Part shown: one piece after another, positions 1-7,940 of the stretch | Numbering within the stretch: position 1 is the stretch's first letter | How the letters are laid out: each line of letters starts with the position of its first letter | Assembly: GCF_024347475.1 (NCBI RefSeq) | Contig: NZ_AP025489.1 | Location: 186,001-250,000 of the forward strand | DNA: 64,000 nt | Direction: 5' to 3' | Origin: Vibrio fortis | Lineage (GTDB): Bacteria; Pseudomonadota; Gammaproteobacteria; Enterobacterales; Vibrionaceae | The notes under the pieces: generated by a model | What the model saw: only the letters and a program-made list of their open reading frames with translations | The model's database searches: none | Told to the model about the DNA's origin: nothing | Made by a program: the position numbers and the translations under genes

Positions 1-816
1 GAAGAGTTTGAAGGCACCGAGTCTGCTTTGCTTGAACACTTGATGAATACTGGTGGTTCGGGTGGTACTAGGCCAAAAATGAACGTTACACGTTTATTGA
101 ATGGGCAATATTCAACATTAGATGACGCACTAGGAACAAAGCTTATCGTAAAACTGACATCTGAAAAGTTTGACTTGAAGCACTCTGAATCATTAGTCGA
201 ATATTGCTATATGCAGATGGCCCGTAATGTCGGAATTGAGGTTCCAGACTTTGATTTAATTGATGCGGGTAATGGACGATTTTGGCTAGAGCAGGAACGA
301 TTTGATTGCACCGAGCAAGGCGGTCGAATCCATATGATTTCTGCGTGTGGGTTGTTAGATACACCGTTTCGAGAGCCTTCTTTGGACTATGTAGATTTAG
401 TTAAAGCTACGCGCATCATGTGTAGTGTCACTGAGTCTCAGAAGCTCATTAAGCGCTGCATGTTTAATTACCTAACGGTTAACCAAGATGATCACAGTAA
501 GAACTTCAGTTTCCTTGCCAGTGACGCCGATAACTGGACGCTATCGCCTTTCTACGACATTGTTTACAGCCCTAACCCTTACAAAGAGCATATGACGGCA
601 TTTGGTGGTAATGGCCGAACGCCAAAGAATGCACTAGACCAGTTAGCTGCTCAGGCGGGGTTGTCATCAAAGAAAGCGATTATGGTTATGGCTGAGGAAA
701 TATTTGAAACAACACGCTCGTTTAGTCTTGAGGCCAAACACCTGGGCTTGTCACCTAACCTAATCAAGGAGATTGATAAGGATATGGTAGAGAAATTTCA
801 GGCGCTGCAAGTGTAG
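1..816 (+). CDS. HipA-type serine/threonine kinase toxin, 5' end cut by the window
   Basis: The reading frame is open from base 1, so the true start lies upstream and 271 codons are visible. HipA family kinases phosphorylate targets such as glutamyl-tRNA synthetase and are normally paired with a HipB antitoxin. Visible motifs are a glycine-rich loop GGSGGTRPK (residues 18-26), a catalytic-loop motif NQDDHSKN (about 161-168) and the Mg-binding YDIV (Asp about 186), in HipA order and spacing. The C-terminal helical lobe follows. No hipB is visible because it would lie outside the window. About 160-180 N-terminal residues are missing compared with a full HipA. The family call is firm, but whether this is an active toxin is unknown. 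Confidence 0.85.
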   Translation, partial: EEFEGTESALLEHLMNTGGSGGTRPKMNVTRLLNGQYSTLDDALGTKLIVKLTSEKFDLKHSESLVEYCYMQMARNVGIEVPDFDLIDAGNGRFWLEQERFDCTEQGGRIHMISACGLLDTPFREPSLDYVDLVKATRIMCSVTESQKLIKRCMFNYLTVNQDDHSKNFSFLASDADNWTLSPFYDIVYSPNPYKEHMTAFGGNGRTPKNALDQLAAQAGLSSKKAIMVMAEEIFETTRSFSLEAKHLGLSPNLIKEIDKDMVEKFQALQV

Positions 817-1114
817 GTTAAATCAAATTCGCCATGACGTTGTAGATGATTTGAGGGTTTTACAGTAGCTGAGGTTATTCGAGTTAATCTGTAATATAAA
901 GTTCGCAACGCGTGCAGAAGCTAGCCCAGTCGATACCTTAAGAGCAGGAGGTCATTGGGTTAGTTTTAACTTGGACTCAGTAAGACTATTGCCCTCAAGT
1001 TGTTCACTAGCAGACGAATGACTCAAAAGAATGAAAAGCTGACGTTGATAAAATATTAACGCCGTAATGAGTAGAAGACTTATGCACACTCCCAATTGAT
1101 AGAGAGTAAATTAA
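817..1114. other. Intergenic region without recognised gene
   Basis: About 300 bases lie between the hipA-like gene and the convergent LysR gene. All frames are interrupted, no strong terminator stem was seen, and nothing could be matched to a known element. Fragments of open frame in the middle could be gene debris, but no family is recognisable. Confidence 0.5.
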
Positions 1115-2014
1115 TTATAAGCACCACAGAGACCTAGGGCTGGCCTTTTTGATGACATGGTCAATGAAAAGTCTAGTTGGTTTGGTCATGTATTTGTGGG
1201 ATTGATAGATGATAAACATATTTGACTGTGGCGTATCATAGTCAGTCAAAACTTGTACGAGTTTGCCGCTTTCAAGATGACTCTTAACTAATGCAATAGG
1301 CACGTAAGCAACACCTAACCCACTCAGAGCAGATTCGATAATCAAGTGCATACTTGATGCTGCATACCTCCCAGCAACTTTAACTTGGTAGGCTTTTTCT
1401 TGCTTCATAAAATGCCATTCATTAGAAAGTTGTGATTTCCCCATAATAAGACAGTTGAGCTTTGCCAAATCATCGGGGACTTTTATTTTTCCTGCTGTAC
1501 TCAAGAACTCTGGGCTTGCACAGCACACGCTATATTTTGGCCCTATTCGCCTTGCAATTAAAGAAGAGTCTTTCAAATGACCTGAGCGAAACGCGACATC
1601 AATTCTATCTTCCACCATATTTACATAGCTATCAGAAGTATCCAACTCAATGCTAATTTCTGGATATTTCTTTAAAAACTCAGCAATCCAAGGCTGAGCA
1701 TATTGCATGGCAAAGTCAAAAGGCGATGAAATGCGAACCTTTCCCTTAGGCTCGGATTGTGCCTGCATAATCAATTCGTTTGCTTGCTCAAGCGCTACAA
1801 GGTGCTGCTGACACAAATGAAAATAGTGCTTACCTTCTTCCGTCAATGATAACTTTCGTGTGCTTCGATGAAGTAGCTTTACTCCTAGGCTAGCTTCCAA
1901 TTGAACGACCTTTCGACTGACCGTAGTTGAAGGCATAGCTAATAAACTGCTTGCTCCCGCAAAGCTACCTGCTTCGACAACGCTTATAAAGACCTTGATA
2001 TCATTAAGGTTCAT
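1115..2014 (-). CDS. LysR-family transcriptional regulator
   Basis: A 299-residue protein of normal LysR length. The N-terminal winged helix-turn-helix (residues 1-60, start MNLNDIKVFISVVEAGSFAG) is followed by a periplasmic-binding-like effector domain with PKGKVRIS at its start (about 90). It is most like the AaeR/DmlR-type group of LysR proteins. It is divergent from the pirin gene, with about 100 bases between the two starts, so it probably controls the pirin and hydrolase genes in response to an unknown, likely aromatic or quinone-like, ligand. Family assignment is certain; target assignment is inference from the divergent layout. Confidence 0.9.
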   Translation of the reverse strand: MNLNDIKVFISVVEAGSFAGASSLLAMPSTTVSRKVVQLEASLGVKLLHRSTRKLSLTEEGKHYFHLCQQHLVALEQANELIMQAQSEPKGKVRISSPFDFAMQYAQPWIAEFLKKYPEISIELDTSDSYVNMVEDRIDVAFRSGHLKDSSLIARRIGPKYSVCCASPEFLSTAGKIKVPDDLAKLNCLIMGKSQLSNEWHFMKQEKAYQVKVAGRYAASSMHLIIESALSGLGVAYVPIALVKSHLESGKLVQVLTDYDTPQSNMFIIYQSHKYMTKPTRLFIDHVIKKASPRSLWCL

Positions 2015-2116
2015 AAATTACCTACAAAAATGGGATTAACAAACCCGAATAAACCATCTAATAAAATAATAAGTCTTGCAATAACCTTTATCAACAGGAT
2101 TTGAAGCGGATAAAAC

Positions 2117-2953
2117 GTGATGACAAGACAAATTAAAAAAATTAGAAATGGCAGAAAGCATGGTCCAGTTAGTAGCTTTGTTTCGGCAACTAATATAGAG
2201 GAGCTTAACCCTTTTGTATTGTGGGACCACTTTTATTTGCCTCAAGTGGAAGGTACAGCAGGGTTCAACTTTCACGGTCACTCAGGCGTTGCCACCATTA
2301 GCTACCCTCAAATTGGTGATATAGCGCACGAAGATACAGGTGGGCACACTGGACTACTAAAAGCTGGAGGCATTCAAATCATGTCTTCAGGCGCAGGAGT
2401 TTTGCACAAAGAAACCGTGCTTCCTGATAAAAAACATGCCGATGCTTTCCAGCTTTGGGTTGCACTACCTGAAAAAGACTTGGAAATGGGTCCTGTGACC
2501 TATTCTACATTACAAGAGCAAGACATTCCTGTCGTCGAAGTTAATGGTGCCAACGTCAAAATCCTTGTCGGAGAGTATCACGGACAGAAAAGTGCTGCTC
2601 AACCACCAGTTGATATGTCGTACTTTCACATCAACCTAAAGGCCGATAGTACATGGTCTCATTCTAGCCAAGCATCACACTCCACAGCATTTATTTATGT
2701 CAGGAAGGGAGTGATAAAAACTGGTGGAGTTCGCTTAGAGCCAGGTGAACTTGGTATCTATGAAAACCAATCTGAACTTATATCTGTTAACGCACTACAC
2801 CAAGATGCTGATTTCATAGTGGTAACAGGTATGCCATTAAAGCAACAGCTCATCAGTAATGGTGCGTCAGTACACAGCAGCAATTCAAATTTAATCGCAG
2901 GTGTTCAAAAGATAAGACAGCTGCGCGCACACGGCATTCGCCAAATATCTTAA
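2117..2953 (+). CDS. Pirin family cupin protein
   Basis: A 278-residue bicupin. The first cupin has the pirin signature HGHSGVATISYPQIGDIAHED near residues 55-80 (shown here only by its key residues: paired His in HGH and the later HED/GAGVLHKE block around residues 95-105), which binds the metal in family members. Bacterial pirins act as quercetin 2,3-dioxygenases or redox sensors. The gene is followed after 11 bases by an isochorismatase-like hydrolase, so the two are probably co-transcribed and controlled by the divergent LysR gene. Substrate is unknown. The start is ATG at 2117; the first residues MMTRQIKKI are typical for this family. Confidence 0.88.
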   Translation: MMTRQIKKIRNGRKHGPVSSFVSATNIEELNPFVLWDHFYLPQVEGTAGFNFHGHSGVATISYPQIGDIAHEDTGGHTGLLKAGGIQIMSSGAGVLHKETVLPDKKHADAFQLWVALPEKDLEMGPVTYSTLQEQDIPVVEVNGANVKILVGEYHGQKSAAQPPVDMSYFHINLKADSTWSHSSQASHSTAFIYVRKGVIKTGGVRLEPGELGIYENQSELISVNALHQDADFIVVTGMPLKQQLISNGASVHSSNSNLIAGVQKIRQLRAHGIRQIS

Positions 2954-2964
2954 TAGAGAGGTCA

Positions 2965-3561
2965 ATGATGAAAACTACAACTTTTACACCAGAAAACTCA
3001 GTGATGTTACTAATCGATCATCAGGTCGGGACAATGGGCTGGGTTGGCTCATTAGAACTAGATGAGATTAAGAAAAATACGGTTGCGTTAGCACGTGCAG
3101 CAAAAGAAACGGGTATGCCATTAATACTTACTTCTAGCATGGAAGACCAAGCGCAAGGGCCCCTTTTTGATGAGTTGATACAAGCCGTACCTGAAGCCTA
3201 TGAAAACCGAATCCTTAGAGCTGGTGTAGTGGATAGCATGAAAGATGAAAATTTTGCCGCTGCTGTTAAAGAGACTGGTCGCAAAAATATTATTATCGCG
3301 GGTATCACAACAGATGTATGTGTTGTTTACCCTGCGATAACAGCTATTAGCGAAGGCTACAATGTACAAGTTGTTGTAGATGGCTCTGGCTCTCCAACAA
3401 CAATTGCAGATGAAACGGCATTAAGACGCATGGAAAGCCATGGTGTTACATTGACTTCTACAAACCAGCTCATTGCGGAATTGGCACAAGATTGGAGCAG
3501 TGAAAACGGTGGAAAATTAATTCAGGTTTTATTTGAAGAAATTCTTTCTAAATTGCACTAA
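2965..3561 (+). CDS. Isochorismatase-superfamily cysteine hydrolase, YcaC-like
   Basis: 198 residues with the cysteine-hydrolase fold. The catalytic Asp lies in MLLIDHQVG (about residue 18) and the nucleophile Cys in TTDVCVVYPA (about 117), preceded by the GI-TTDVC cis-peptide motif. Overall layout and length follow E. coli YcaC, whose physiological substrate is not known. It sits 11 bases after the pirin gene and is preceded by GAGAGG as ribosome-binding site. A strong hairpin terminator follows directly. Family confidence is high and reaction uncertain. Confidence 0.88.
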   Translation: MMKTTTFTPENSVMLLIDHQVGTMGWVGSLELDEIKKNTVALARAAKETGMPLILTSSMEDQAQGPLFDELIQAVPEAYENRILRAGVVDSMKDENFAAAVKETGRKNIIIAGITTDVCVVYPAITAISEGYNVQVVVDGSGSPTTIADETALRRMESHGVTLTSTNQLIAELAQDWSSENGGKLIQVLFEEILSKLH

Positions 3562-3567
3562 GAGCAT

Positions 3568-3608
3568 AGGTGTTGAGATAACTGTTTTGCATCTCAGCAC
3601 CTTTTATT
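3568..3608 (+). terminator. Rho-independent terminator after the pirin/YcaC-like pair
   Basis: A 12-bp stem (3568-3579 with 3591-3602, one G-U pair) and an 11-base loop, followed by TTTTATTT. It begins only a few bases after the stop codon of the hydrolase. Confidence 0.8.
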
Positions 3609-3622
3609 TACAGGAAAAATGA

Positions 3623-3835
3623 ATGCACACATTTACTCCCAATAAGCACATATTAGCCATTGCTACTTACTTTTCCTTATTACCTTTAGTGTATTTTTTA
3701 CCAAAGCTATTAGCCCCATATTTGCCAGAAAGTGAATTACCAAGACTAATGGTGCTCCTTGCGATCATAGTGCCAATAACCTCTTATCTAATATTACCAA
3801 GTGTTGTTAGAGGCTTAAGGCACTTGAAGTCATGA
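3623..3835 (+). CDS. Small two-helix membrane protein, function unknown
   Basis: 70 residues with two hydrophobic segments (about 9-30 and 43-62) separated by a short polar loop with PESELPR, and a basic C-terminus (RGLRHLKS), so an inner-membrane hairpin. AGGAAAA sits 5 bases before the ATG. It lies after a terminator, so it has its own promoter or depends on read-through. I do not recognise the family. Codon use and a good ribosome-binding site support it as a real gene. Confidence 0.6.
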   Translation: MHTFTPNKHILAIATYFSLLPLVYFLPKLLAPYLPESELPRLMVLLAIIVPITSYLILPSVVRGLRHLKS

Positions 3836-3895
3836 AATTAAGTGAAATAGCAATGCAATTCATAAATATATTCGAATTAAACAAAACACTTACAT

Positions 3896-4134
3896 TCAAC
3901 GGCTACTTTTGTACAGAGCATTATGACCTTTTGGCGTTAACTGAAGTAGCATAGCCTTTTGGTGGGATGGGTTAGCTAATGTTTCTAACATACCGTCATC
4001 GATAGCTGTTTGCAGGTTCTCTGAACACTTTGACGTGTGATCCCCATTTGACGTGCAACTTCAGCTTGTGTGAGAAGCTCATTAACAAGAGCGATACAGA
4101 TTTTATTAGTGCACTCGAATCTAGATAACACCAT
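3896..4134 (-). pseudogene. MarR-family regulator remnant, frameshifted
   Basis: Reading leftward from an ATG at 4134, one frame gives a winged-helix segment with LTQAEVARQMGITRQSVQRT, then runs out of frame. A second frame continues with the rest of a MarR domain (AIDDGMLETLANPSHQKA, then LTPKGHNALY) to a stop at 3896. A single missing base near 4010 would join them. The N-terminal part of a normal MarR protein (about 140-150 residues) is also short, so this is probably a decayed gene rather than a sequencing slip alone. Confidence 0.6.
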
Positions 4135-4338
4135 GCGCTACCTTGGAGTGGACCTGGAAGACGCTCACTAGACTGCCTATACGTACTGATACAGGTTTTT
4201 CTCCTGAAAAACCTATGCCCCAAAACTGCGTTAGAATTTTTATTAAACAACTTTATGCTGGTGGCATATGACTTACCAAACGTTAGACAACAGATACATA
4301 ACCACTCCGATTCGTAAATCAACGAATGTACATGTGTG

Positions 4339-5108
4339 CTATAGGTTCATCGTTCGGTACTTTCTTGGTGTCTGATTAAACAATTTCTTAAAAGCCTGTA
4401 CGTAAGCGGAATCGGATGCATATCCCGACTCGATAGCAACTTCCTGAATGCTCCTTTTCGAGCTTAACAACTGCAAAGATAAAACTAGCCTTATGTTCTG
4501 TCTCCACTGTGCAAAAGATTGAGAAAACTCTTTCGAGCACAGTCTAGACAACGTGCGCTCAGACGCACTACTTTATTTGCCCATTCTTTTAGTGTAAACG
4601 ACAAATCAGGCTGCTTTTTAAGCTGTACAAAAATAGAGAAAAGACGCTTATCGGTTGGGATAAGCAGAGGTATTTCATAACTTTCTGCTACTTGGATTTG
4701 ATCTCGCAATACCATTAACAAATGCGTGATATTGGACTCAGATTGAGAATGTGTATTACTTTCAAACAGGATGAGTATCAACTCTTTGACGAAAGAACTT
4801 ACCTGGCAGGATTTAGGTTGGTCTCCATACAGAATATTTTTGCTTGGGTTGAGGTAAATCGCCAAAAATTGTGTGTCTGTGATAGCAACGGATTTATGAA
4901 GTGTATTGGCAGGTATATAGAGCATGCCATTATGAGGAACTATTCCGCTTTTATCACCAATGTCTGATTGTAACAATCCTTGGCGTGGAAACACTATTTG
5001 ATGCCATGGATGTGAGTGGAAATCATCAATATAACCAGAGGCCATTTTAGTTGTTCTAGTTATGAATTGTTTATCAGGATGGTCTCTGATTATGTCGTTA
5101 GCTTGCAT
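4339..5108 (-). pseudogene. AraC-family regulator split by a frameshift
   Basis: The first part (start 5108) is a cupin-type AraC sensor domain (HSHPWHQIVFPRQG near residue 32) leading to WANKVV. The second part, in another frame, carries SERTLSRLCSKEFSQSF and the C-terminal helix-turn-helix SIQEVAIESGYASDSAYVQA, with the family ending FNQTPRKYR. Restoring one base near 4567-4570 (GTAGTGCG to GTAGGTGCG) gives a continuous protein of about 256 residues, typical for this group. It is divergent from the glutamine amidotransferase gene, which it might have controlled. A sequencing error cannot be excluded. Confidence 0.75.
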
Positions 5109-5206
5109 GATTGGCGACTTATCTACATTAGGTGACCTTTAGTATAAAATACGCCACTTAGATTTGGTATAACATTGCCAATCTATTGTTAGGTAAAGGG
5201 TTAAAG

Positions 5207-5923
5207 ATGCGTATCCATTTCATTATTCATGAACATTTTGAAGCTCCTGGAGCTTATGAAACTTGGGCGAAGAAACATCGTCATACCATTACATATTCGC
5301 GAGTTTATCTAGGTGAACCTCTCCCCAAATGTACTGAAGACATTGATTTTCTGATTGTTATGGGTGGCCCCCAAGATCCTGTGACCACTATCGAACAATG
5401 CCCTCACTTCGATACCAAAGGTGAGCAGGCAGTAATTGCACAAGCGATTTATGAAAGCAAAGTCGTACTTGGTATCTGTTTGGGATCCCAACTTATTGGA
5501 GAAGCTTTAGGTGCTCGTTATGAACACAGCCCTGAACGTGAAATTGGTAAGTTCCCCATAACGCTGACCAAAGATGGTATTACCCATCCACTGTTTGACC
5601 ATTTTGGCACAGTACTGGAAGTAGGACATTGGCACAACGATATGCCGGGACTGACTCCCGATGCAAAAATCATTGCGTTCAGTGAAGGCTGTCCTCGACA
5701 AATCGTCGCTTATAACGATTTGGTGTTTGGTTTTCAGTGCCATATGGAGTTGACTAAAGAAGTCGTAGCGCTGCTTATCGAAAATACTGATCTCAGTGAG
5801 GCCAAAGATTATCGTTTTGTTCAGAACCCCGAAGTATTACTGAGTCATAACTGTGATGAGATGAACGAAAAGCTGCATGGCTTTTTAGATAAGTTGGAAA
5901 GCTTCTATAAATCAAAAAACTAA
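5207..5923 (+). CDS. Class I glutamine amidotransferase-like protein
   Basis: 238 residues of the GMP-synthase-like GATase1 fold. The nucleophile elbow is VLGICLGSQLIGE (Cys near residue 86), the GG loop is FLIVMGGPQDP, and the catalytic His is in FGFQCHMELT (near 174). There is no synthetase domain, so it is a stand-alone member such as those acting on gamma-glutamyl compounds; its substrate is unknown. I chose the ATG at 5207, preceded by AAAGGG, over an upstream TTG at 5186. It ends before a bidirectional terminator shared with melB. Confidence 0.85.
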   Translation: MRIHFIIHEHFEAPGAYETWAKKHRHTITYSRVYLGEPLPKCTEDIDFLIVMGGPQDPVTTIEQCPHFDTKGEQAVIAQAIYESKVVLGICLGSQLIGEALGARYEHSPEREIGKFPITLTKDGITHPLFDHFGTVLEVGHWHNDMPGLTPDAKIIAFSEGCPRQIVAYNDLVFGFQCHMELTKEVVALLIENTDLSEAKDYRFVQNPEVLLSHNCDEMNEKLHGFLDKLESFYKSKN

Positions 5924-6129
5924 GTGGTAGTAAAGTGTCTTATGAAAATTTGGTTATCAAGAAACAATTATTACTAACAATAAGATATTCTTACCCCTAT
6001 AACGAACGCTAAAGCTGTTTTAAATATGAGAAGTAGTCCACCTTCTTCATCTCATTTAGGAAAACAGCTAACATAGAAATATCCAAAAACAAGTTTCACT
6101 GTTTATTACTCAAATCCTCCAAATACACA

Positions 6130-6160
6130 AAAACCAGCCTTATTATTAGGCTGGTTTTCT
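6130..6160. terminator. Bidirectional terminator between convergent genes
   Basis: A 10-bp perfect stem, AAAACCAGCC (6130-6139) with GGCTGGTTTT (6149-6158), around a 9-base loop. A-rich and T-rich flanks allow use from both strands. It separates the amidotransferase gene from the leftward melB-like gene. Confidence 0.8.
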
Positions 6161-6198
6161 TTATCAATAAGGCCAGTCGCCTCTATCGGTTACAGATC

Positions 6199-7572
6199 TT
6201 ACGCTTGCGCGACAACTTGTTCGCCCTGCTCTACTTGGTCTGCATCATCTTTATTGAAACCTTCATGCAGACGGTAGTAGCGTTGATAGATAAGGCCACT
6301 GATGGTCATCATAATTGCTGGCAGACCAATCATCATAAACTCTAGCCCCATGATTGTGCTTGCAGATTGCTCTACGTTTGGCACGTAACCGACTACAGAT
6401 AGACCAACACCGACAATGAAACCGCCCGCTGCACCTGCGAACTTAACAAGCATGGTTTGTACAGAGAAGATAACACTTTCGCTGCGGCGACCCGTCTTAT
6501 GTTCACCGTAGTCTACAACGTCAGCTAACATTACGGTTTGCAGTGCGTTTGCGATACCGACACCGAATTTGATTGCTGCACCAGCCATACCGATCATGAT
6601 TGCGTTTGCTGGTGCGATAAAGCCCATAACTAATAGAAGTACACAAGACAGAACTGGGAAGCCACAAGCGATAGGCCATAAAAGTTTACGAGGTAGGAAT
6701 GCCGCAATACGTGGGAACAAGAATACACCTGCCACTTCAGCAGCGCCTGCAACAGCCATGTAAACAGGGAATAGTTCCGCGTTACCCAGTGCGTAAGAGA
6801 AGTAATAGATTGCGAAGCCACCAACAAGTAAGTTAGCGATTTGGAACGACAGAACCGTACCGATCAGCGCTTTAAGCTGGTCGTTCTTACCAATGATGGT
6901 TAGCACGTCTTTGAAGCTGAATTTCTCTGCTGGTTTTGCGTTCGCTGGTGCCGCTTTTTCTTTAACGTTACGCGCAATCAAGAATGCGCTCATCACGAAC
7001 AGAACCGCAATCAACATTGCTACATTGAAGAAGCCGTCACCTTGGTTACCGTTACCAAGTTCACCAACGATGTGCAGGCCGTAAGTACCTGTGATAAACC
7101 ATGCAAGGCTGGCAAATAGGCGTGGCCACACGACTAGCTTTTCACGTTCTTGACGCTCGCTAGACAGCGCAGGAATCATTGACCAGTATGGAATATCCAT
7201 AATCGTATAGGTAAGACCCCATAGGATATAAGCTGCCGCTGCGTAGATGTACAGAGTCGTGCCTTCAAACATGTGCGTGCTGAAAAGGCCGACCAACACA
7301 ATAGCATTAAGCATTGTACCAATCACAATCCAAGGGCGGAATTTACCGAATTTTGAGCGCGTGTTATCAACGATCACACCCATCATTGGGTCGGTCACTG
7401 CATCAATGATACGTGCCGCTAAAAAGATGGTACCCACGAAAGCAGCAGACAAACCTGCCACGTCAGTGAAGTAAAACATTAAGAAGATATAGATAGGCGC
7501 GCAGGCAAAATCTTTACCGAGCGCACCAAGACCGTAGGACAGTTTGGTTTGTAGCGTAATTTTATCAGACAT
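6199..7572 (-). CDS. melB: Sugar:cation symporter of the GPH family, MelB-like
   Basis: 457 residues with about 12 membrane segments. The N-terminus (KLSYGLGALGKDFACAP) and the loop with DPMMGVIVDNTRSKFGKFRPW (residues about 58-79, key acidic residues in helix II and the loop 2-3 motif) are hallmarks of MelB-type galactoside symporters. It moves galactosides such as melibiose with Na+ or H+ across the inner membrane. It lies downstream of the GH36 alpha-galactosidase on the same strand, after a 370-base gap with its own terminator and operator, so it is an independent unit of the same regulon. AAAGGAAC precedes the ATG. Confidence 0.85.
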   Translation of the reverse strand: MSDKITLQTKLSYGLGALGKDFACAPIYIFLMFYFTDVAGLSAAFVGTIFLAARIIDAVTDPMMGVIVDNTRSKFGKFRPWIVIGTMLNAIVLVGLFSTHMFEGTTLYIYAAAAYILWGLTYTIMDIPYWSMIPALSSERQEREKLVVWPRLFASLAWFITGTYGLHIVGELGNGNQGDGFFNVAMLIAVLFVMSAFLIARNVKEKAAPANAKPAEKFSFKDVLTIIGKNDQLKALIGTVLSFQIANLLVGGFAIYYFSYALGNAELFPVYMAVAGAAEVAGVFLFPRIAAFLPRKLLWPIACGFPVLSCVLLLVMGFIAPANAIMIGMAGAAIKFGVGIANALQTVMLADVVDYGEHKTGRRSESVIFSVQTMLVKFAGAAGGFIVGVGLSVVGYVPNVEQSASTIMGLEFMMIGLPAIMMTISGLIYQRYYRLHEGFNKDDADQVEQGEQVVAQA

Positions 7573-7705
7573 AATCGTTCCTTTAATGTCGTACTATTAC
7601 TCATTCCCCTAACAAGAATGGATAACGTCGACGTTTTATTATTTATATTTCGACGGTAATGCTACTCATAGACTTGCTGTCTTACTGTGATCAAATACGC
7701 CCTTA

Positions 7706-7719
7706 TGGAAACGTTTCCA
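7706..7719. promoter_or_regulatory. GalR/LacI-type operator upstream of melB
   Basis: A perfect palindrome, TGGAAACGTTTCCA, 134 bases before the melB start. The central CG and AA/TT spacing match GalR-family operators (E. coli consensus GTGNAANCGNTTNCAC). Sister sites lie before the alpha-galactosidase and the porin gene. Confidence 0.75.
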
Positions 7720-7818
7720 GTAAAGTTTTGAAAATGAGACTCTGAGCACAAATGATCTTTCACTAGCAAAAAAACAAAAGTTTTTCCCTTACATTTCAAA
7801 ACCATAAGACCAATTGAT

Positions 7819-7837
7819 AATAATAACAATTATCATT
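7819..7837. promoter_or_regulatory. Fur-box-like palindrome
   Basis: AATAATAACAATTATCATT matches 14 of the 16 fixed positions of the Vibrio Fur consensus AATGANAATNATTNTCATT. Shifted left by three bases it matches 16 of 19 of the E. coli GATAATGATAATCATTATC box. It lies about 250 bases before melB and not beside an iron gene, so its target is unclear. Confidence 0.5.
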
Positions 7838-7862
7838 AAATTATTACAAACAAACGAAGAAA

Positions 7863-7895
7863 GCCACACAAATTTTAAACTTGTGCGGCGTTTTT
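7863..7895 (-). terminator. Terminator after the alpha-galactosidase gene
   Basis: A 10-bp stem, GCCACACAAA (7863-7872) with CTTGTGCGGC (7880-7889), with one or two weak pairs and T-rich flanks on both sides. It stands about 50 bases after the alpha-galactosidase stop on the minus strand. Confidence 0.6.
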
Positions 7896-7940
7896 CCAGG
7901 ATCAGGGTAGGATTAATGAGCTAAGTGCGCTCTATCTTTG

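Noticed and set aside
817..1114. A transposase or insertion-sequence remnant
   Set aside because: Broken frames were seen, but no terminal repeats or transposase motif could be recognised.
3996..4322. A 108-codon open frame on the minus strand
   Set aside because: The residue mix is unlike a real protein, and it overlaps the MarR remnant, which reads sensibly in other frames.
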